In this document: positions 25,476 to 34,336 of the stretch, piece after piece
Numbering within the stretch: the stretch's first letter is position 1
How the letters are laid out: each line of letters starts with the position of its first letter
Source: Pseudonocardia nigra
Lineage (GTDB): Bacteria > Actinomycetota > Actinomycetes > Mycobacteriales > Pseudonocardiaceae
Length of the DNA stretch: 64,000 nt
Reading direction: 5' to 3'
NCBI RefSeq assembly: GCF_019396355.1
Contig: NZ_JAHKRK010000016.1
Location: forward strand, 1-64,000
The notes under the pieces: generated by a model
Told to the model about the DNA's origin: nothing
What the model saw: the letters and a program-made list of their open reading frames with translations, nothing else
The model's database searches: none
Made by a program: the position numbers and the translations under genes

Positions 25476-27542
25476 GTGTCCCCGTCCGCATCCCGCCCCG
25501 CGTCCGCCCCCGTCCGGGTGCCGGCCGCGACGACCGCGGGCGCGGCCGTACGCGAGGCGGGCCTGCCGACCACGGGGCCGAGCGCCGTCGTGATCGTCCG
25601 GGACGCCGACGGCAGGCTTCGCGACCTCGCCTGGGCCCCGGAGGCCGACGCCGAGGTGGAGCCGGTCGCCGCCGACACCGAGGACGGCCGCAGCGTCATC
25701 CGGCACTCCGCGGCCCACGTGCTCGCCCAGGCCGTGCAGCAGCTGTACCCGGAGGCGAAGCTCGGCATCGGCCCGCCGATCACCGACGGCTTCTACTACG
25801 ACTTCGACGTCGACACCCCCTTCACCCCGGACGACCTGCGCAAGCTCGAGTCGGCGATGAAGAAGATCATCAAGGCCGGCCAGCGCTTCTCCCGCCGCCG
25901 CTACGACTCGCTCGACGACGCCCGCAAGGAGCTCGCCGACGAGCCGTACAAGCTCGAGCTGATCGAGCTCAAGGGCGGCTCGGACGCCGCGGCGGACTCC
26001 GAGGTGATGGAGGTCGACGCCTCCGGTGAGCTCACCGCGTACGACAACGTGCACGCGCACACCGGCGAGGTCGTCTGGTCGGACCTGTGCCGCGGCCCGC
26101 ACGTGCCCACCACCAAGTTCATCCCGGCGTTCGCGCTCATGCGTTCGGCTGCGGCGTACTGGCGCGGCAGCGAGAAGAACCCGCAGCTGCAGCGCATCTA
26201 CGGCACCGCGTGGGAGAGCCAGGAGGCCCTCGACGCGCACCTGCACCGGCTGGCCGAGGCCGAGCGCCGCGACCACCGCAGGCTGGGCGCCGAGCTCGAC
26301 CTGTTCTCGTTCCCCGACGAGATCGGCTCCGGCCTGCCGGTGTTCCACCCCAAGGGCGGGGTGATCCGCAAGGAGCTGGAGGACTACTCGCGGCGCCGGC
26401 ACGAGGAGTCGGGCTACGAGTTCGTCAACACCCCGCACATCACCAAGGGGCACCTGTTCGAGATCTCCGGGCACCTGGGCTGGTACCAGGAGGGGATGTA
26501 CCCGGGGATGCACCTCGACGAGGAGCTCAACCCCGACGGCAGCGTCCGCAAGCCGGGGCAGGACTACTACCTCAAGCCGATGAACTGCCCGATGCACAAC
26601 CTGATCTTCAGGTCGCGCGGGCGGAGCTACCGCGAGCTGCCGCTGCGGCTGTTCGAGTTCGGCACGGTCTACCGGTACGAGAAGTCCGGTGTGGTGCACG
26701 GCCTCACCCGGGCCCGCGGGTTCACCCAGGACGACGCGCACATCTACTGCACCGTCGACCAGATGCAGGGCGAGATCCGCTCGCTGCTGCAGTTCGTGCT
26801 CGACCTGCTGCGCGACTACGGCCTCGACGACTTCTACCTGGAGCTGTCCACCCGGAACCCGGAGAAGTCGATCGGCACCGACGAGGACTGGGAGCGCGCC
26901 ACCAACGAGCTGCGCGCGGCCGCCGAGGCGAGCGGGCTCGACCTGGTGCTCGACCCGGGCGGCGCGGCCTTCTACGCCCCGAAGATCAGCGTCCAGGCGA
27001 AGGACGCCATCGGGCGCAGCTGGCAGATGTCGACGATCCAGGTCGACCTGATGCTGCCGGACCGGTTCGACCTGGAGTACACCGCCGCCGACGGGTCCCG
27101 GCAGCGGCCGGTCATGATCCACCGCGCGCTGTTCGGGTCCATCGAGCGCTTCTTCGGCGTGCTCACCGAGCACTACGCCGGCGCGTTCCCGGCGTGGCTC
27201 GCGCCCGTGCAGGCGGTGGCGATCCCGGTCACCGACGACCAGGTCTCCTACGTGGAGGAGGTCGGCGCGTCCCTGCGCGAGCGCGGCATCCGCGTCGAGG
27301 TGGACGCCGGCGACGACCGGATGCAGAAGAAGATCCGCAACCACACGCTGCAGAAGGTGCCGTTCCTGCTGCTCGTGGGGGCGCGCGACGTCGAGGCGGG
27401 TGCGGTGAGCTTCCGGTTCCGCGACGGCACGCAGCGCAACGGGGTGCCGGTGGCCGAGGCCGTCGAGCAGCTCGTGGCGTGGGTCGGGAGCCGCAACAAC
27501 GCGAGCCCGACGGCGGAGTCGTTCGGCGCGGCCGCGGACTGA
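25476..27542 (+). CDS. thrS: Threonyl-tRNA synthetase
   Basis: 688 residues from GTG 25476, seven bases after a TTGGAGG ribosome site. Domain order: short TGS-like N-terminus, editing/second additional domain ([25 protein letters not shown] with the HxxxH motif), class II catalytic core with motif 2 [13 protein letters not shown] (about 400) and motif 3 [13 protein letters not shown] (about 553), and an anticodon-binding domain ([22 protein letters not shown]). Zinc ligands are the Cys of MNCPMHN, the His of DDAHIY and the His of MIHRALF. Charges tRNA(Thr). First gene of the block that continues into PIM synthesis, as in mycobacteria. Confidence 0.97.
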   Translation: MSPSASRPASAPVRVPAATTAGAAVREAGLPTTGPSAVVIVRDADGRLRDLAWAPEADAEVEPVAADTEDGRSVIRHSAAHVLAQAVQQLYPEAKLGIGPPITDGFYYDFDVDTPFTPDDLRKLESAMKKIIKAGQRFSRRRYDSLDDARKELADEPYKLELIELKGGSDAAADSEVMEVDASGELTAYDNVHAHTGEVVWSDLCRGPHVPTTKFIPAFALMRSAAAYWRGSEKNPQLQRIYGTAWESQEALDAHLHRLAEAERRDHRRLGAELDLFSFPDEIGSGLPVFHPKGGVIRKELEDYSRRRHEESGYEFVNTPHITKGHLFEISGHLGWYQEGMYPGMHLDEELNPDGSVRKPGQDYYLKPMNCPMHNLIFRSRGRSYRELPLRLFEFGTVYRYEKSGVVHGLTRARGFTQDDAHIYCTVDQMQGEIRSLLQFVLDLLRDYGLDDFYLELSTRNPEKSIGTDEDWERATNELRAAAEASGLDLVLDPGGAAFYAPKISVQAKDAIGRSWQMSTIQVDLMLPDRFDLEYTAADGSRQRPVMIHRALFGSIERFFGVLTEHYAGAFPAWLAPVQAVAIPVTDDQVSYVEEVGASLRERGIRVEVDAGDDRMQKKIRNHTLQKVPFLLLVGARDVEAGAVSFRFRDGTQRNGVPVAEAVEQLVAWVGSRNNASPTAESFGAAAD

Positions 27543-27557
27543 GGTCCATCCGCTTCC

Positions 27558-27582
27558 CCGACCCGACCCGACCCGACCCGAC
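27558..27582. repeat. Five copies of CCGAC
   Basis: A short perfect tandem run of the pentamer CCGAC just after the thrS stop and directly before a structured hairpin. No role is evident. Confidence 0.5.
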
Positions 27583-27586
27583 GATC

Positions 27587-27643
27587 GATCAAGGCGCCGA
27601 TGTCTCTCCTGCATCGGTACAGGGCGACATCAGTGCCTTGATC
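27587..27643. terminator. Three-step hairpin after thrS
   Basis: Arms GATCAAGGC (27587-27595) and GCCTTGATC (27635-27643) enclose GATGTC/GACATC (27599-27604 with 27626-27631) and CCTG/CAGG (27608-27611 with 27620-27623), separated by small symmetric internal loops. The regular stepped stem looks selected. Its place 44 bases after thrS fits a terminator, although no T-run follows. Confidence 0.55.
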
Positions 27644-27744
27644 AGCGCAGTTCCGCCCCCGCCCCGGCCGGTCGGCCCACCCCTGCCCGGCGGGGTCGAC
27701 GCCGGGCAGGTGGCCGCTCGGTCGGGCCGGGCGGCGGGGACGCT

Positions 27745-27750
27745 TAGGAT
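27745..27750 (+). promoter_or_regulatory. -10 box of the HIT gene (leaderless)
   Basis: TAGGAT, eight bases before the ATG at 27759, with no ribosome site. It implies that transcription of the HIT-pgsA-patA-pimA run restarts here after the hairpin. Confidence 0.5.
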
Positions 27751-27758
27751 CGGCTCCC

Positions 27759-28330
27759 ATGACCGACCCCGCCGAGCCGGAGCTCGAGCCCCGCGACGGC
27801 GTGGGCACCCCGGACGGCTTCCGCAGGCTCTGGACCCCGCACCGGCTGGCCTACATCAAAGAGGCCGGGATGACGGGGTGTCCGTTCTGCCGGATCCCGG
27901 GCCTGTCCGACGACGAGGGGCTGGTGGTCGCCCGCGGCGAGAGCGTGTACGCGGTGCTCAACCTGCACCCCTACAACCCGGGCCACCTCATGGTGCTGCC
28001 GTACCGGCACGTCGCCGAGCTGGAGGACCTCACTCCCGCGAGGCGGGTGAGCTGATGCGCTTCACCCAGGACGCGGTACGGGCGATGAAGCGGGTGTCGG
28101 CGCCGCACGCGTTCAACGTCGGGCTGAACCTCGGCGCGGTCGCGGGCGGCTCGCTGGCCGAGCACCTGCACCAGCACGTCGTGCCGCGCTGGGGCGGTGA
28201 CGCGAACTTCATCGCGGTGGTCGGGCAGACGAAGGTCATCCCGCAGCTGCTGTCGGAGACGAGGGCGCTGCTCGCCGCGGCGTGGCCCGGCGGCGAGTCG
28301 CCGGATCGGGGAGCCCACGTCCCGGACTAG
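27759..28330 (+). pseudogene. HIT-family hydrolase, apparent single-base frameshift
   Basis: From ATG 27759: RLWTPHRLAYIKEAGMTGCPFCRIPGLSDDEGLVVARGESVYAVLNLHPYNPGHLMVLPYRHVAELEDLTP, then a premature stop. The next frame gives EAGELMRFTQDAVRAMKRVSAPHAFNVGLNLGAVAGGSLAEHLHQHVVPRWGGD with the catalytic HxHxH. One extra G at 28040-28041 restores a protein of about 190 residues, the usual size of this branch (Rv2613c-like, reported as diadenosine polyphosphate phosphorylase). Its neighbours thrS and pgsA are as in mycobacteria, so an assembly error is a serious possibility. Confidence 0.82.
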
Positions 28331-28347
28331 GCTGGCAGGCAGGCGGT

Positions 28348-28406
28348 GCCAAGCTTGTCTGGTGGTTGAACGCCGTCGCGAAGCAGGCGGACGGCCACCA
28401 GTGGAG
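28348..28406 (+). repeat. Mobile-type hairpin element, copy 2 (59 bp), intergenic
   Basis: Alignable with copy 1 over all 59 bases. Outer stem CTGGTGGTTG with CGGCCACCAG (two G-U pairs), AA/GA internal loop, CGCC/GGCG inner stem, identical 11-base loop. It sits 18 bases after the HIT stop and about 38 bases before the pgsA start, so it should be part of the pgsA leader. Confidence 0.75.
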
Positions 28407-28444
28407 TGCCGACACCTGCCGGCCCCGGTCACAAGCAGGAGTCC

Positions 28445-29098
28445 ATGCTCAACTCATCCGCCCGCGCGCACGTCAACCGCGTGACCGACCCGATCGGCCG
28501 CTGGCTCGTCGGGCGCGGTATCACGCCCGACGCGGTCACCGTGGCCGGCACGGTCGGTTCGGTCGCCGCCGCACTGTGGTTCCTGCCCCGCGGTGAGCTG
28601 GTCGCGGGCACGCTGGTGATCACGCTCTTCGTGCTGTTCGACCTGATCGACGGCGCGATGGCCCGCGCCCGCGGCCGCAGCACCGTGTTCGGCGCCGTGC
28701 TCGACTCCACCTGCGACCGGATCGCCGACGGCGCCCTGTTCGCCGCGCTCGCGTGGTGGTGCCTCGGCGTGGGCGACCAGCGCACGCTCGGGGTGGCCGC
28801 GCTGGTCTGCCTCGTCGCTGGCCAGCTCGTCAGCTACATCAAGGCCCGCGCCGAGGGCGCGGGGCTCTCGGCCGACGGCGGTCTGGTCGAGCGGGCCGAG
28901 CGGCTCATCATCGCGCTGGTCGGCACCGGGCTGCACGGGCTCGGCGTCCCGTACGCGCTGCACGTCGCCCTGTGGGTGCTCGCCGCCGCGTCGGTGTGGA
29001 CGGTGGGACAGCGGATCGCGGCGGTCCACCGCAGCGCCCGCGCCCACGAGGCAGGCCGCGGCGCTCCCGATCCCGCCGACCCGGCGCCCAACCCATGA
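28445..29098 (+). CDS. pgsA: CDP-alcohol phosphatidyltransferase (phosphatidylinositol phosphate synthase-like)
   Basis: 217 residues from ATG 28445 with CAGGAG just upstream. The catalytic motif D-G-x2-A-R-x8-G-x3-D-x3-D is complete: DLIDGAMARARGRSTVFGAVLDSTCD (about residues 65-90 from its parts). Several hydrophobic helices follow. In actinobacteria the enzyme at this locus joins CDP-diacylglycerol to inositol phosphate, giving the phosphatidylinositol precursor of PIMs. The next gene overlaps it by four bases. Confidence 0.9.
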   Translation: MLNSSARAHVNRVTDPIGRWLVGRGITPDAVTVAGTVGSVAAALWFLPRGELVAGTLVITLFVLFDLIDGAMARARGRSTVFGAVLDSTCDRIADGALFAALAWWCLGVGDQRTLGVAALVCLVAGQLVSYIKARAEGAGLSADGGLVERAERLIIALVGTGLHGLGVPYALHVALWVLAAASVWTVGQRIAAVHRSARAHEAGRGAPDPADPAPNP

Positions 29099-30021
29099 TC
29101 GCACGCGCCGCCGGCCCGGCCGAGACGCTCGCCGGCCGCATCGTCGACGCCGAGTACGCGGCGGCGTGGGGCCTGGTGCGCGCTCTGCCCGCCGGGCTCG
29201 CCCACGGCGCGTTCCGCCTCGGTGCCGACCTCGCCACCCGCCGCGGCGGCGCGGGCGTGCGGCGGCTGCGGGCCAACCTCGCGCGGGTGGTCCCGGACGC
29301 GTCGCCCACCGCGCTCGACGCGCTGGTCCGCGAGGGCATGCGCAGCTACGCCCGGTACTGGTGCGAGGCGTTCCGGCTGCCCGGCATGGACCCGGCGGCC
29401 GTACACGGCCGGACGCGGATCACCGGTACGGAGCCGTTCTTCGAGGCGCTCGACGGCGGGCGCGGTGTGATCTTCGCGGTGCCGCACAGCGGCAACTGGG
29501 ACACCGCGGGCGTCTGGGTCGTCGAGACGCTGCGCCGCCTCGGCCGCGAGCCGCGGTTCACCACCGTCACGCAGAAGCTGCAGCCGGAGTCGGTCTACCG
29601 GCGGTTCGTCGACTACCGGGAGTCGCTGGGGTTCGAGGTCGTCGCGGCCGAGGACGGCGCCGCCGCCTACCGCGCGCTGACGCGGCGGCTGCGCGCCGGC
29701 GGCGTGGTGTGCCTGGTGGCCGACCGCGACCTCACCGCACACGGCGTCGAGGTCTCCTTCCTCGGGGAGCCCGCCCGGTTCCCGGCGGGCCCGGCCCGGC
29801 TGGCGGCGCTCACCGGGGCGGTCCTCATGCCGGCGCACCTCGGGTTCACGCCGCACGGGTGGCGGGTGCACATCGCCGAGCCGGTGCCGGTGCCCGGCCG
29901 CGACGCGATCGGCAAGGCGACGCAGGCGATCGCCGACGCGTTCGGCGTGCTGATCGCCCGGGCCCCGCAGGACTGGCACGCCCTGCAGCCGATCTGGACC
30001 GCCGACCGGGAGGCGCCGTGA
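29095..30021 (+). CDS. Phosphatidylinositol mannoside acyltransferase (PatA-like)
   Basis: 308 residues, ATG in the ATGA overlap with pgsA. A lauroyl/PIM acyltransferase family protein: N-terminal amphipathic region, then VPHSGNWDTAGVW with the HxxxxD catalytic motif (about residue 130), FTTVTQKLQPESVYRRFVDYRESLGFEVV, and LVADRDLTAHGVEVSFLGEPARFPAGPARLA. Transfers a fatty acyl chain to a mannose of phosphatidylinositol mannoside on the inner side of the membrane. Overlaps the pimA-like gene in GTGA. Confidence 0.92.
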   Translation: MIARAAGPAETLAGRIVDAEYAAAWGLVRALPAGLAHGAFRLGADLATRRGGAGVRRLRANLARVVPDASPTALDALVREGMRSYARYWCEAFRLPGMDPAAVHGRTRITGTEPFFEALDGGRGVIFAVPHSGNWDTAGVWVVETLRRLGREPRFTTVTQKLQPESVYRRFVDYRESLGFEVVAAEDGAAAYRALTRRLRAGGVVCLVADRDLTAHGVEVSFLGEPARFPAGPARLAALTGAVLMPAHLGFTPHGWRVHIAEPVPVPGRDAIGKATQAIADAFGVLIARAPQDWHALQPIWTADREAP

Positions 30022-31190
30022 ACGGCAGGCCCCCGCTCCGGATCGGCATCGTCTGCCCCTACTCGCTCGACGTGCCCGGCGGTGTGCAGGGGCACGTCGT
30101 CGGCCTGGCCAGGGCGCTGGAGCGGCTCGGGCACACCGTGAGCGTCCTCGCGCCCGCCGACGAGGACACGCCCGTGCCGGCGTTCGTCACCCCGGCGGGC
30201 CGCGCGCTGGGCGTGCCCTACAACGGGTCCGTGGCCCGGGTGTCGTTCGGCCCGGTCACCTACGCCCGGGCCCGCCGCTGGCTGGCCGAGCACAGCTTCG
30301 ACGTGCTGCACCTGCACGAGCCCACGACGTTCAGCCTCTCGGTGCTCACGCTGCTCGCGGCCGAAGGGCCGATCGTGGCGACGTTCCACACCTCCACGGA
30401 GCGGTCCCGCGCCCTGAGTGCGTTCGGCGGGATGCTGCGGCCGCTGATGGAGAAGGTCACCGCCCGCATCGCGGTGTCGCCGCTGGCCCGCCGCGTGCAG
30501 GTCGAGCACCTGGGCGGGGACGCGGTGGAGATCCCCAACGGCGTGGACGTCGACGCGTTCGCGCACGGGCCGCTGCTGCCCGGGTACCCGCGCCCCGGCA
30601 CGGTGGGGTTCCTCGGCCGCTTCGACGAGCCGCGCAAGGGCATGGCCGTGCTGCTCGACGCCGTGCGCGCCCTGGCCCCGTCGCGGCCGGACCTGCGGGT
30701 GCTGGTCGTCGGGCGCGGGGACGCCGCCGCGCTGCGCCGGGAGGCCGGGCCGGTGGCCGGCCGGCTCGACGTGCTCGGCCCGGTCGACGACGCCACGAAG
30801 GCGGCGGCGCTGCGGTCGGTGGAGGTGTTCTGCGCGCCGAACCTGCGGGGCGAGAGCTTCGGGATGGTGCTCACCGAGGCGATGGCCGCGGGCGCTCCCG
30901 TGCTCGCGAGCGACCTCGACGCGTTCCGGGCCGTGCTGGGCGACACGGTGCTGGGCGACACGGTGTCGGGCAGCGCTGCGGCGGGCGAGACCTTCCCCGC
31001 GGGCGACGCCGAGGCGCTCGCCGCCGGGTTGGCGAGACTGCTCGACGACCCCGCGCGACGTGCGGCCCTGTCGGCCGCGGGCCGGGTGCGCGCCGCCGAC
31101 TTCGGCTGGCCCGCCGTGGCCGCGGCCGTCGAGCGGGTCTACCGGGCGGCCGTGGCCGCCGACCCGCGACGGGTGGTGGGCACCCGGTGA
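30018..31190 (+). CDS. pimA: GT4 glycosyltransferase, phosphatidylinositol mannosyltransferase (PimA-like)
   Basis: 390 residues, GT-B fold. N-terminal PYSLDVPGGVQGHVVGLARALERLGH binds the acceptor side; the C-terminal nucleotide-sugar region has FLGRFDEPRKGMAVLLDAV, VGRGD, VFCAPNLRGESFGMVLTEAMAAGAPVLASDLDAFRAVLGD (E-x7-E type motif). It adds the first mannose from GDP-mannose to phosphatidylinositol. An in-frame 15-base direct repeat (VLGD-TVLGD-T, about 30936-30965) slightly lengthens a surface loop. The position after the acyltransferase gene supports PimA. Confidence 0.92.
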   Translation: MNGRPPLRIGIVCPYSLDVPGGVQGHVVGLARALERLGHTVSVLAPADEDTPVPAFVTPAGRALGVPYNGSVARVSFGPVTYARARRWLAEHSFDVLHLHEPTTFSLSVLTLLAAEGPIVATFHTSTERSRALSAFGGMLRPLMEKVTARIAVSPLARRVQVEHLGGDAVEIPNGVDVDAFAHGPLLPGYPRPGTVGFLGRFDEPRKGMAVLLDAVRALAPSRPDLRVLVVGRGDAAALRREAGPVAGRLDVLGPVDDATKAAALRSVEVFCAPNLRGESFGMVLTEAMAAGAPVLASDLDAFRAVLGDTVLGDTVSGSAAAGETFPAGDAEALAAGLARLLDDPARRAALSAAGRVRAADFGWPAVAAAVERVYRAAVAADPRRVVGTR

Positions 31191-31786
31191 CGACCTGGGC
31201 CTGGGTGCTCCTCGCCGTTGCGGTGGTCGTGGTCGTGTGGGTCACGCTGCTGTGCGCCGCGCGCGTCAGCCGCCTGGACCGCCTGCACGTGCGCACCGAC
31301 GCCGCCCGCGCCGGGCTGGAGTCCGCGCTGGAGCGGCGGGCGGGAGCCGCGCTCGCGGTCGCGGCGGTGGTGGATCCGGCGGTGGTGGATCCAGCGGTCG
31401 TGGATGCGGCGGGAGCGATCGACCACGCCCGGCGGCTGGGGGAGGCCGTGACCCGCGTCCGGGCCGCCCGGGTGCTCGACGCCGACCGGGAGGCTTCGGA
31501 GAACGCGCTCGGCCGCGTGCTCGCGGCCGTCGACCGGTCCGCGCTGCCCGCGGCCGTGCTGGAGGAGCTCGTCGACGCCGAGCAACTGCTCATCCTGGCC
31601 CGCCGGGTGCACAACGACGCCGTCCGCGACACCCTCGGGCTGCGCTCGCGGCGCCTGGTGCGCTGGCTGCACCTCGCGGCCACCGCCCCGCTGCCGGCGT
31701 ACTTCGAGATCGCCGACGCCGAGCCGGGTGTGACGACGACCGCCCCGGTCCATCGCCCCGAACGTCCGGTCGGACCCGCCCGCTGA
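31187..31786 (+). CDS. Conserved single-pass membrane protein, LemA-like helical domain
   Basis: 199 residues from GTG 31187 in a GTGA overlap with the pimA-like gene. A single N-terminal transmembrane helix (WVLLAVAVVVVVWVTLLCA) is followed by a helical domain (RLDRLHVRTDAARAGLESALERRAGAALAVAA ... VLEELVDAEQLLILARRVHNDAVRDT). The arrangement recalls LemA. The DNA carries three repeats giving VVDPAVVDPAVVDAA. In M. tuberculosis the gene after pimA encodes a membrane NUDIX protein; no NUDIX box is visible here. Function unknown, operon membership clear. Confidence 0.75.
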   Translation: MTTWAWVLLAVAVVVVVWVTLLCAARVSRLDRLHVRTDAARAGLESALERRAGAALAVAAVVDPAVVDPAVVDAAGAIDHARRLGEAVTRVRAARVLDADREASENALGRVLAAVDRSALPAAVLEELVDAEQLLILARRVHNDAVRDTLGLRSRRLVRWLHLAATAPLPAYFEIADAEPGVTTTAPVHRPERPVGPAR

Positions 31787-31788
31787 CG

Positions 31789-31794
31789 TAGGAT
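31789..31794 (+). promoter_or_regulatory. -10 box of pdxS
   Basis: TAGGAT about 37 bases before the pdxS GTG; the leader between carries GAGAGG at 31818-31823, a suitable ribosome site. Confidence 0.5.
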
Positions 31795-31831
31795 CGGGTG
31801 TCCATACTTCGTAGAACCGAGAGGTACCGCC

Positions 31832-32749
31832 GTGTCGTCCGACCAGGCCAACCCGGAAGCCACCGGCCAGACGCTGGGCACCGCACGCGTCAAGCGCGGG
31901 ATGGCGGAGATGCTCAAGGGCGGCGTGATCATGGATGTGGTCACCCCCGAGCAGGCCAAGATCGCCGAGGACGCCGGCGCCGTCGCCGTCATGGCGCTGG
32001 AGCGCGTGCCCGCCGACATCCGCGTCCAGGGCGGCGTGGCCCGGATGAGCGACCCGGACATGATCCAGGGCATCATCGACGCCGTCTCGATCCCGGTGAT
32101 GGCCAAGGCCCGCATCGGGCACTTCGTCGAGGCCCAGGTGCTGCAGTCGCTCGGCGTCGACTACATCGACGAGTCCGAGGTGCTCACCCCCGCCGACGAG
32201 GCGCACCACATCGACAAGTTCGCGTTCACCGTGCCGTTCGTCTGCGGCGCCACCAACCTCGGGGAGGCGCTGCGCCGCATCTCCGAGGGTGCGGCGATGA
32301 TCCGCTCGAAGGGCGAGGCCGGCACCGGCAACGTCGTCGAGGCCACGCGGCACATGCGCTCGATCCGCGGCGAGATCCGCCGGCTCGCCGGCCTCGACGA
32401 GGCCGAGCTCTACGTCGCCGCCAAGGAGCTGCGCGCCCCCGTGGAGCTCGTCAGCGAGGTCGCCCGGGCCGGGAAGCTGCCGGTCGTGCTGTTCACCGCC
32501 GGTGGCATCGCCACCCCGGCCGACGCGGCGATGATGATGCAGCTCGGCGCGGAGGGCGTGTTCGTGGGCTCGGGCATCTTCAAGTCCGGCGACCCGGCCC
32601 AGCGCGCCGAGGCGATCGTCAAGGCCACCACCTTCCACGACGACCCCGACGTCATCGCCAAGGTCTCCCGGGGCCTCGGCGAGGCGATGGTGGGCATCAA
32701 CGTCGCCGAGCTGCCCGCCGAGCAGCGCTACGCCTCGCGGGGCTGGTGA
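31832..32749 (+). CDS. pdxS: Pyridoxal 5'-phosphate synthase lyase subunit
   Basis: 305 residues, typical of PdxS. Sequence highly conserved: [71 protein letters not shown] and [34 protein letters not shown]. It condenses ribose 5-phosphate, glyceraldehyde 3-phosphate and ammonia to PLP as a dodecamer with PdxT. The partner pdxT lies about 11 kb away at 43720, whereas in mycobacteria only about one gene separates them. Confidence 0.98.
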   Translation: MSSDQANPEATGQTLGTARVKRGMAEMLKGGVIMDVVTPEQAKIAEDAGAVAVMALERVPADIRVQGGVARMSDPDMIQGIIDAVSIPVMAKARIGHFVEAQVLQSLGVDYIDESEVLTPADEAHHIDKFAFTVPFVCGATNLGEALRRISEGAAMIRSKGEAGTGNVVEATRHMRSIRGEIRRLAGLDEAELYVAAKELRAPVELVSEVARAGKLPVVLFTAGGIATPADAAMMMQLGAEGVFVGSGIFKSGDPAQRAEAIVKATTFHDDPDVIAKVSRGLGEAMVGINVAELPAEQRYASRGW

Positions 32750-32788
32750 CCCGCTCGGGTCGTCGCACAACAGCATCACCGCTCGTCC

Positions 32789-32826
32789 GTCGCCGCCGTG
32801 TCCCGTGACCGGGACGCGGCGGCGAC
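32789..32826 (+). terminator. Rho-independent-like hairpin after pdxS
   Basis: Left arm GTCGCCGCCGTGTCCCG (32789-32805), loop TGAC, right arm 32810-32826: 16 Watson-Crick pairs and one T-G. It is followed by GTCGTTCTGTC, not a full T-run. Confidence 0.65.
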
Positions 32827-32943
32827 GTCGTTCTGTCGCCCTTCCCGGTCGGGATCGCCACCCGGTCCGGTGACTCGTCCGGCCGAGGTGATCACCTCCG
32901 CCTAGTGTCCGCCATGTCCGAGTTGTGACGTGAGGGGCAGGCG

Positions 32944-34275
32944 ATGTCCGTGAGGCGATTGGTGGCTGTCGTGGGCGTCGTCGCGGCGACGATGGCGGCG
33001 GCCTCGATGGCCGCCGTCGCCGCGCCGGCACCGCCCGATGCGGACTGCACGTCCGTGGTGGCGCCCGTCGTCCCGGAACTTCCCGGCCGGGCCACGACGG
33101 ATCCGGCCGAACGGGCGACGTCGGGTCGGGAGGCCGAGCCGGAACCGCCCGCCGACCCCCGACCCCTCGACCCCGGACCCTCCGATCCGCTCCCGGGCGA
33201 GCGGGTGTCCCCCGACCCGGTCCTCGGTGGTGAGCCGGACGACTGCGGCCCGGGCGGCGACCCCGAGGAGCGGTCCGACACCGCGGGGAACGCCGGCGGG
33301 CAGCAGGGAGAGCCGGGTGAGCCGGGCTCCGGTGGTGAGCCCGGGCAGCCGGGTGAACCGGGTGAGCCGGGCTCCGGTGGTGAGCCCGGGCAGCCGGGTG
33401 AACCGGGTGAGCCGGGCTCCGGCGGTGAGCCCGGGCAGCCGGGTGACCCGGGGGAGCCGGGCCCGTCGACCGGCCACGAGGAGAGCGCTGCCGCCCGGCA
33501 CGGGTGGGGCGAGCCGAACCGCGTCGAGGAGTTCGACGGTCCGCTCGGCGAGCACTGGAACGTCTACGACGGCCCCGGGCACGCGGGCAACGGGCGCCGT
33601 ACCCCGGACGCGGTGAGCATCGAGGACGGGATCATGACGATCACCGGGGACTCGGAGGGCAACACCGCGGGGATGGCCTGGAACCCGGGTCAGAAGTACG
33701 GGCGCTGGGAGGGCCGGGTCAGGGCCCCCGCGAGCGACGAGTCCTACAACGCGCTGCTGCTCCTGTGGCCCGACGCCGAGGACTTCCCGGTGGGCGGCGA
33801 GATCGACTTCATGGAGATGCTCGACCACACCCGGCAGGTGACGAACATCTTCCTGCACTACGGCAAGAACAACGACCAGGTCGTGGGCGAGGTGCAGATC
33901 GACGGCACCGAGTGGCACAACTGGGCCGTCGAGTGGACGCCCACCCACGTGGCCGCGTTCGTCGACGGGGAGGAGTGGTGGCGCACCACGGACACCTCGA
34001 TCCTCCCGCCGCGTGCGATGCACCTGTGCATCCAGCTCGACTGGTTCCCCGGCAACGGCGACGGGGAGGTGCAGGAGTCCTACATGCACGTCGACTGGGT
34101 GAAGCAGTACCCGCTCGACGTCGAGGAGGCACTCGAGGACGCCGGTGAGGACCTGAGCGAGGCGGCGGAGGACGCGGTGGATGAGGCCAGGAGCCGGATC
34201 GTCGAAGGCGCCCCGGACCCGGTGCCGAGCCGTGGCGGCCTGGTCGACCGGGTGGTGCGCGCCCCCGGTTGGTGA
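32944..34275 (+). CDS. Secreted glycoside hydrolase family 16 protein with collagen-like linker
   Basis: 443 residues: signal peptide (LVAVVGVVAATMAAASMAAVAA), an acidic Pro-rich region, three perfect copies of the 15-residue GEPGEPGSGGEPGQP, then a GH16 beta-jelly-roll (about 190-395). The catalytic motif is GGEIDFMEML (Glu about 285 and 290) with Asp between, preceded by YGRWEGRVRAP. GH16 enzymes cut beta-1,3/1,4-glucans or galactans. The C-terminal 50 residues are acidic and helical (EEALEDAGEDLSEAAEDAVDEA), unusual for the family. No neighbour shares its role. Confidence 0.9.
   Translation: MSVRRLVAVVGVVAATMAAASMAAVAAPAPPDADCTSVVAPVVPELPGRATTDPAERATSGREAEPEPPADPRPLDPGPSDPLPGERVSPDPVLGGEPDDCGPGGDPEERSDTAGNAGGQQGEPGEPGSGGEPGQPGEPGEPGSGGEPGQPGEPGEPGSGGEPGQPGDPGEPGPSTGHEESAAARHGWGEPNRVEEFDGPLGEHWNVYDGPGHAGNGRRTPDAVSIEDGIMTITGDSEGNTAGMAWNPGQKYGRWEGRVRAPASDESYNALLLLWPDAEDFPVGGEIDFMEMLDHTRQVTNIFLHYGKNNDQVVGEVQIDGTEWHNWAVEWTPTHVAAFVDGEEWWRTTDTSILPPRAMHLCIQLDWFPGNGDGEVQESYMHVDWVKQYPLDVEEALEDAGEDLSEAAEDAVDEARSRIVEGAPDPVPSRGGLVDRVVRAPGW
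33307..33441 (+). repeat. Three 45-bp in-frame repeats coding collagen-like GEPGEPG units
   Basis: Units at 33307, 33352 and 33397 are nearly identical at DNA level, pointing to recent slippage or recombination. The encoded Gly-x-Pro pattern forms an extended linker between the signal region and the GH16 domain. Confidence 0.85.
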
Positions 34276-34298
34276 TGTCGATCGCGTACTCCTGTAAT

Positions 34299-34322
34299 AG
34301 ATAGTTTTGAACGAGACTATCT
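34299..34322. promoter_or_regulatory. AT-rich inverted repeat AGATAGT-N10-ACTATCT before PPOX gene
   Basis: Arms at 34299-34305 and 34316-34322 are perfect, in a locally AT-rich island that is striking in this genome. It is 14 bases before the ATG at 34337, so a bound repressor would block the promoter. No obvious partner regulator is next to it; the XRE gene is convergent. Confidence 0.5.
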
Positions 34323-34336
34323 GTTATGGTCCTGCC

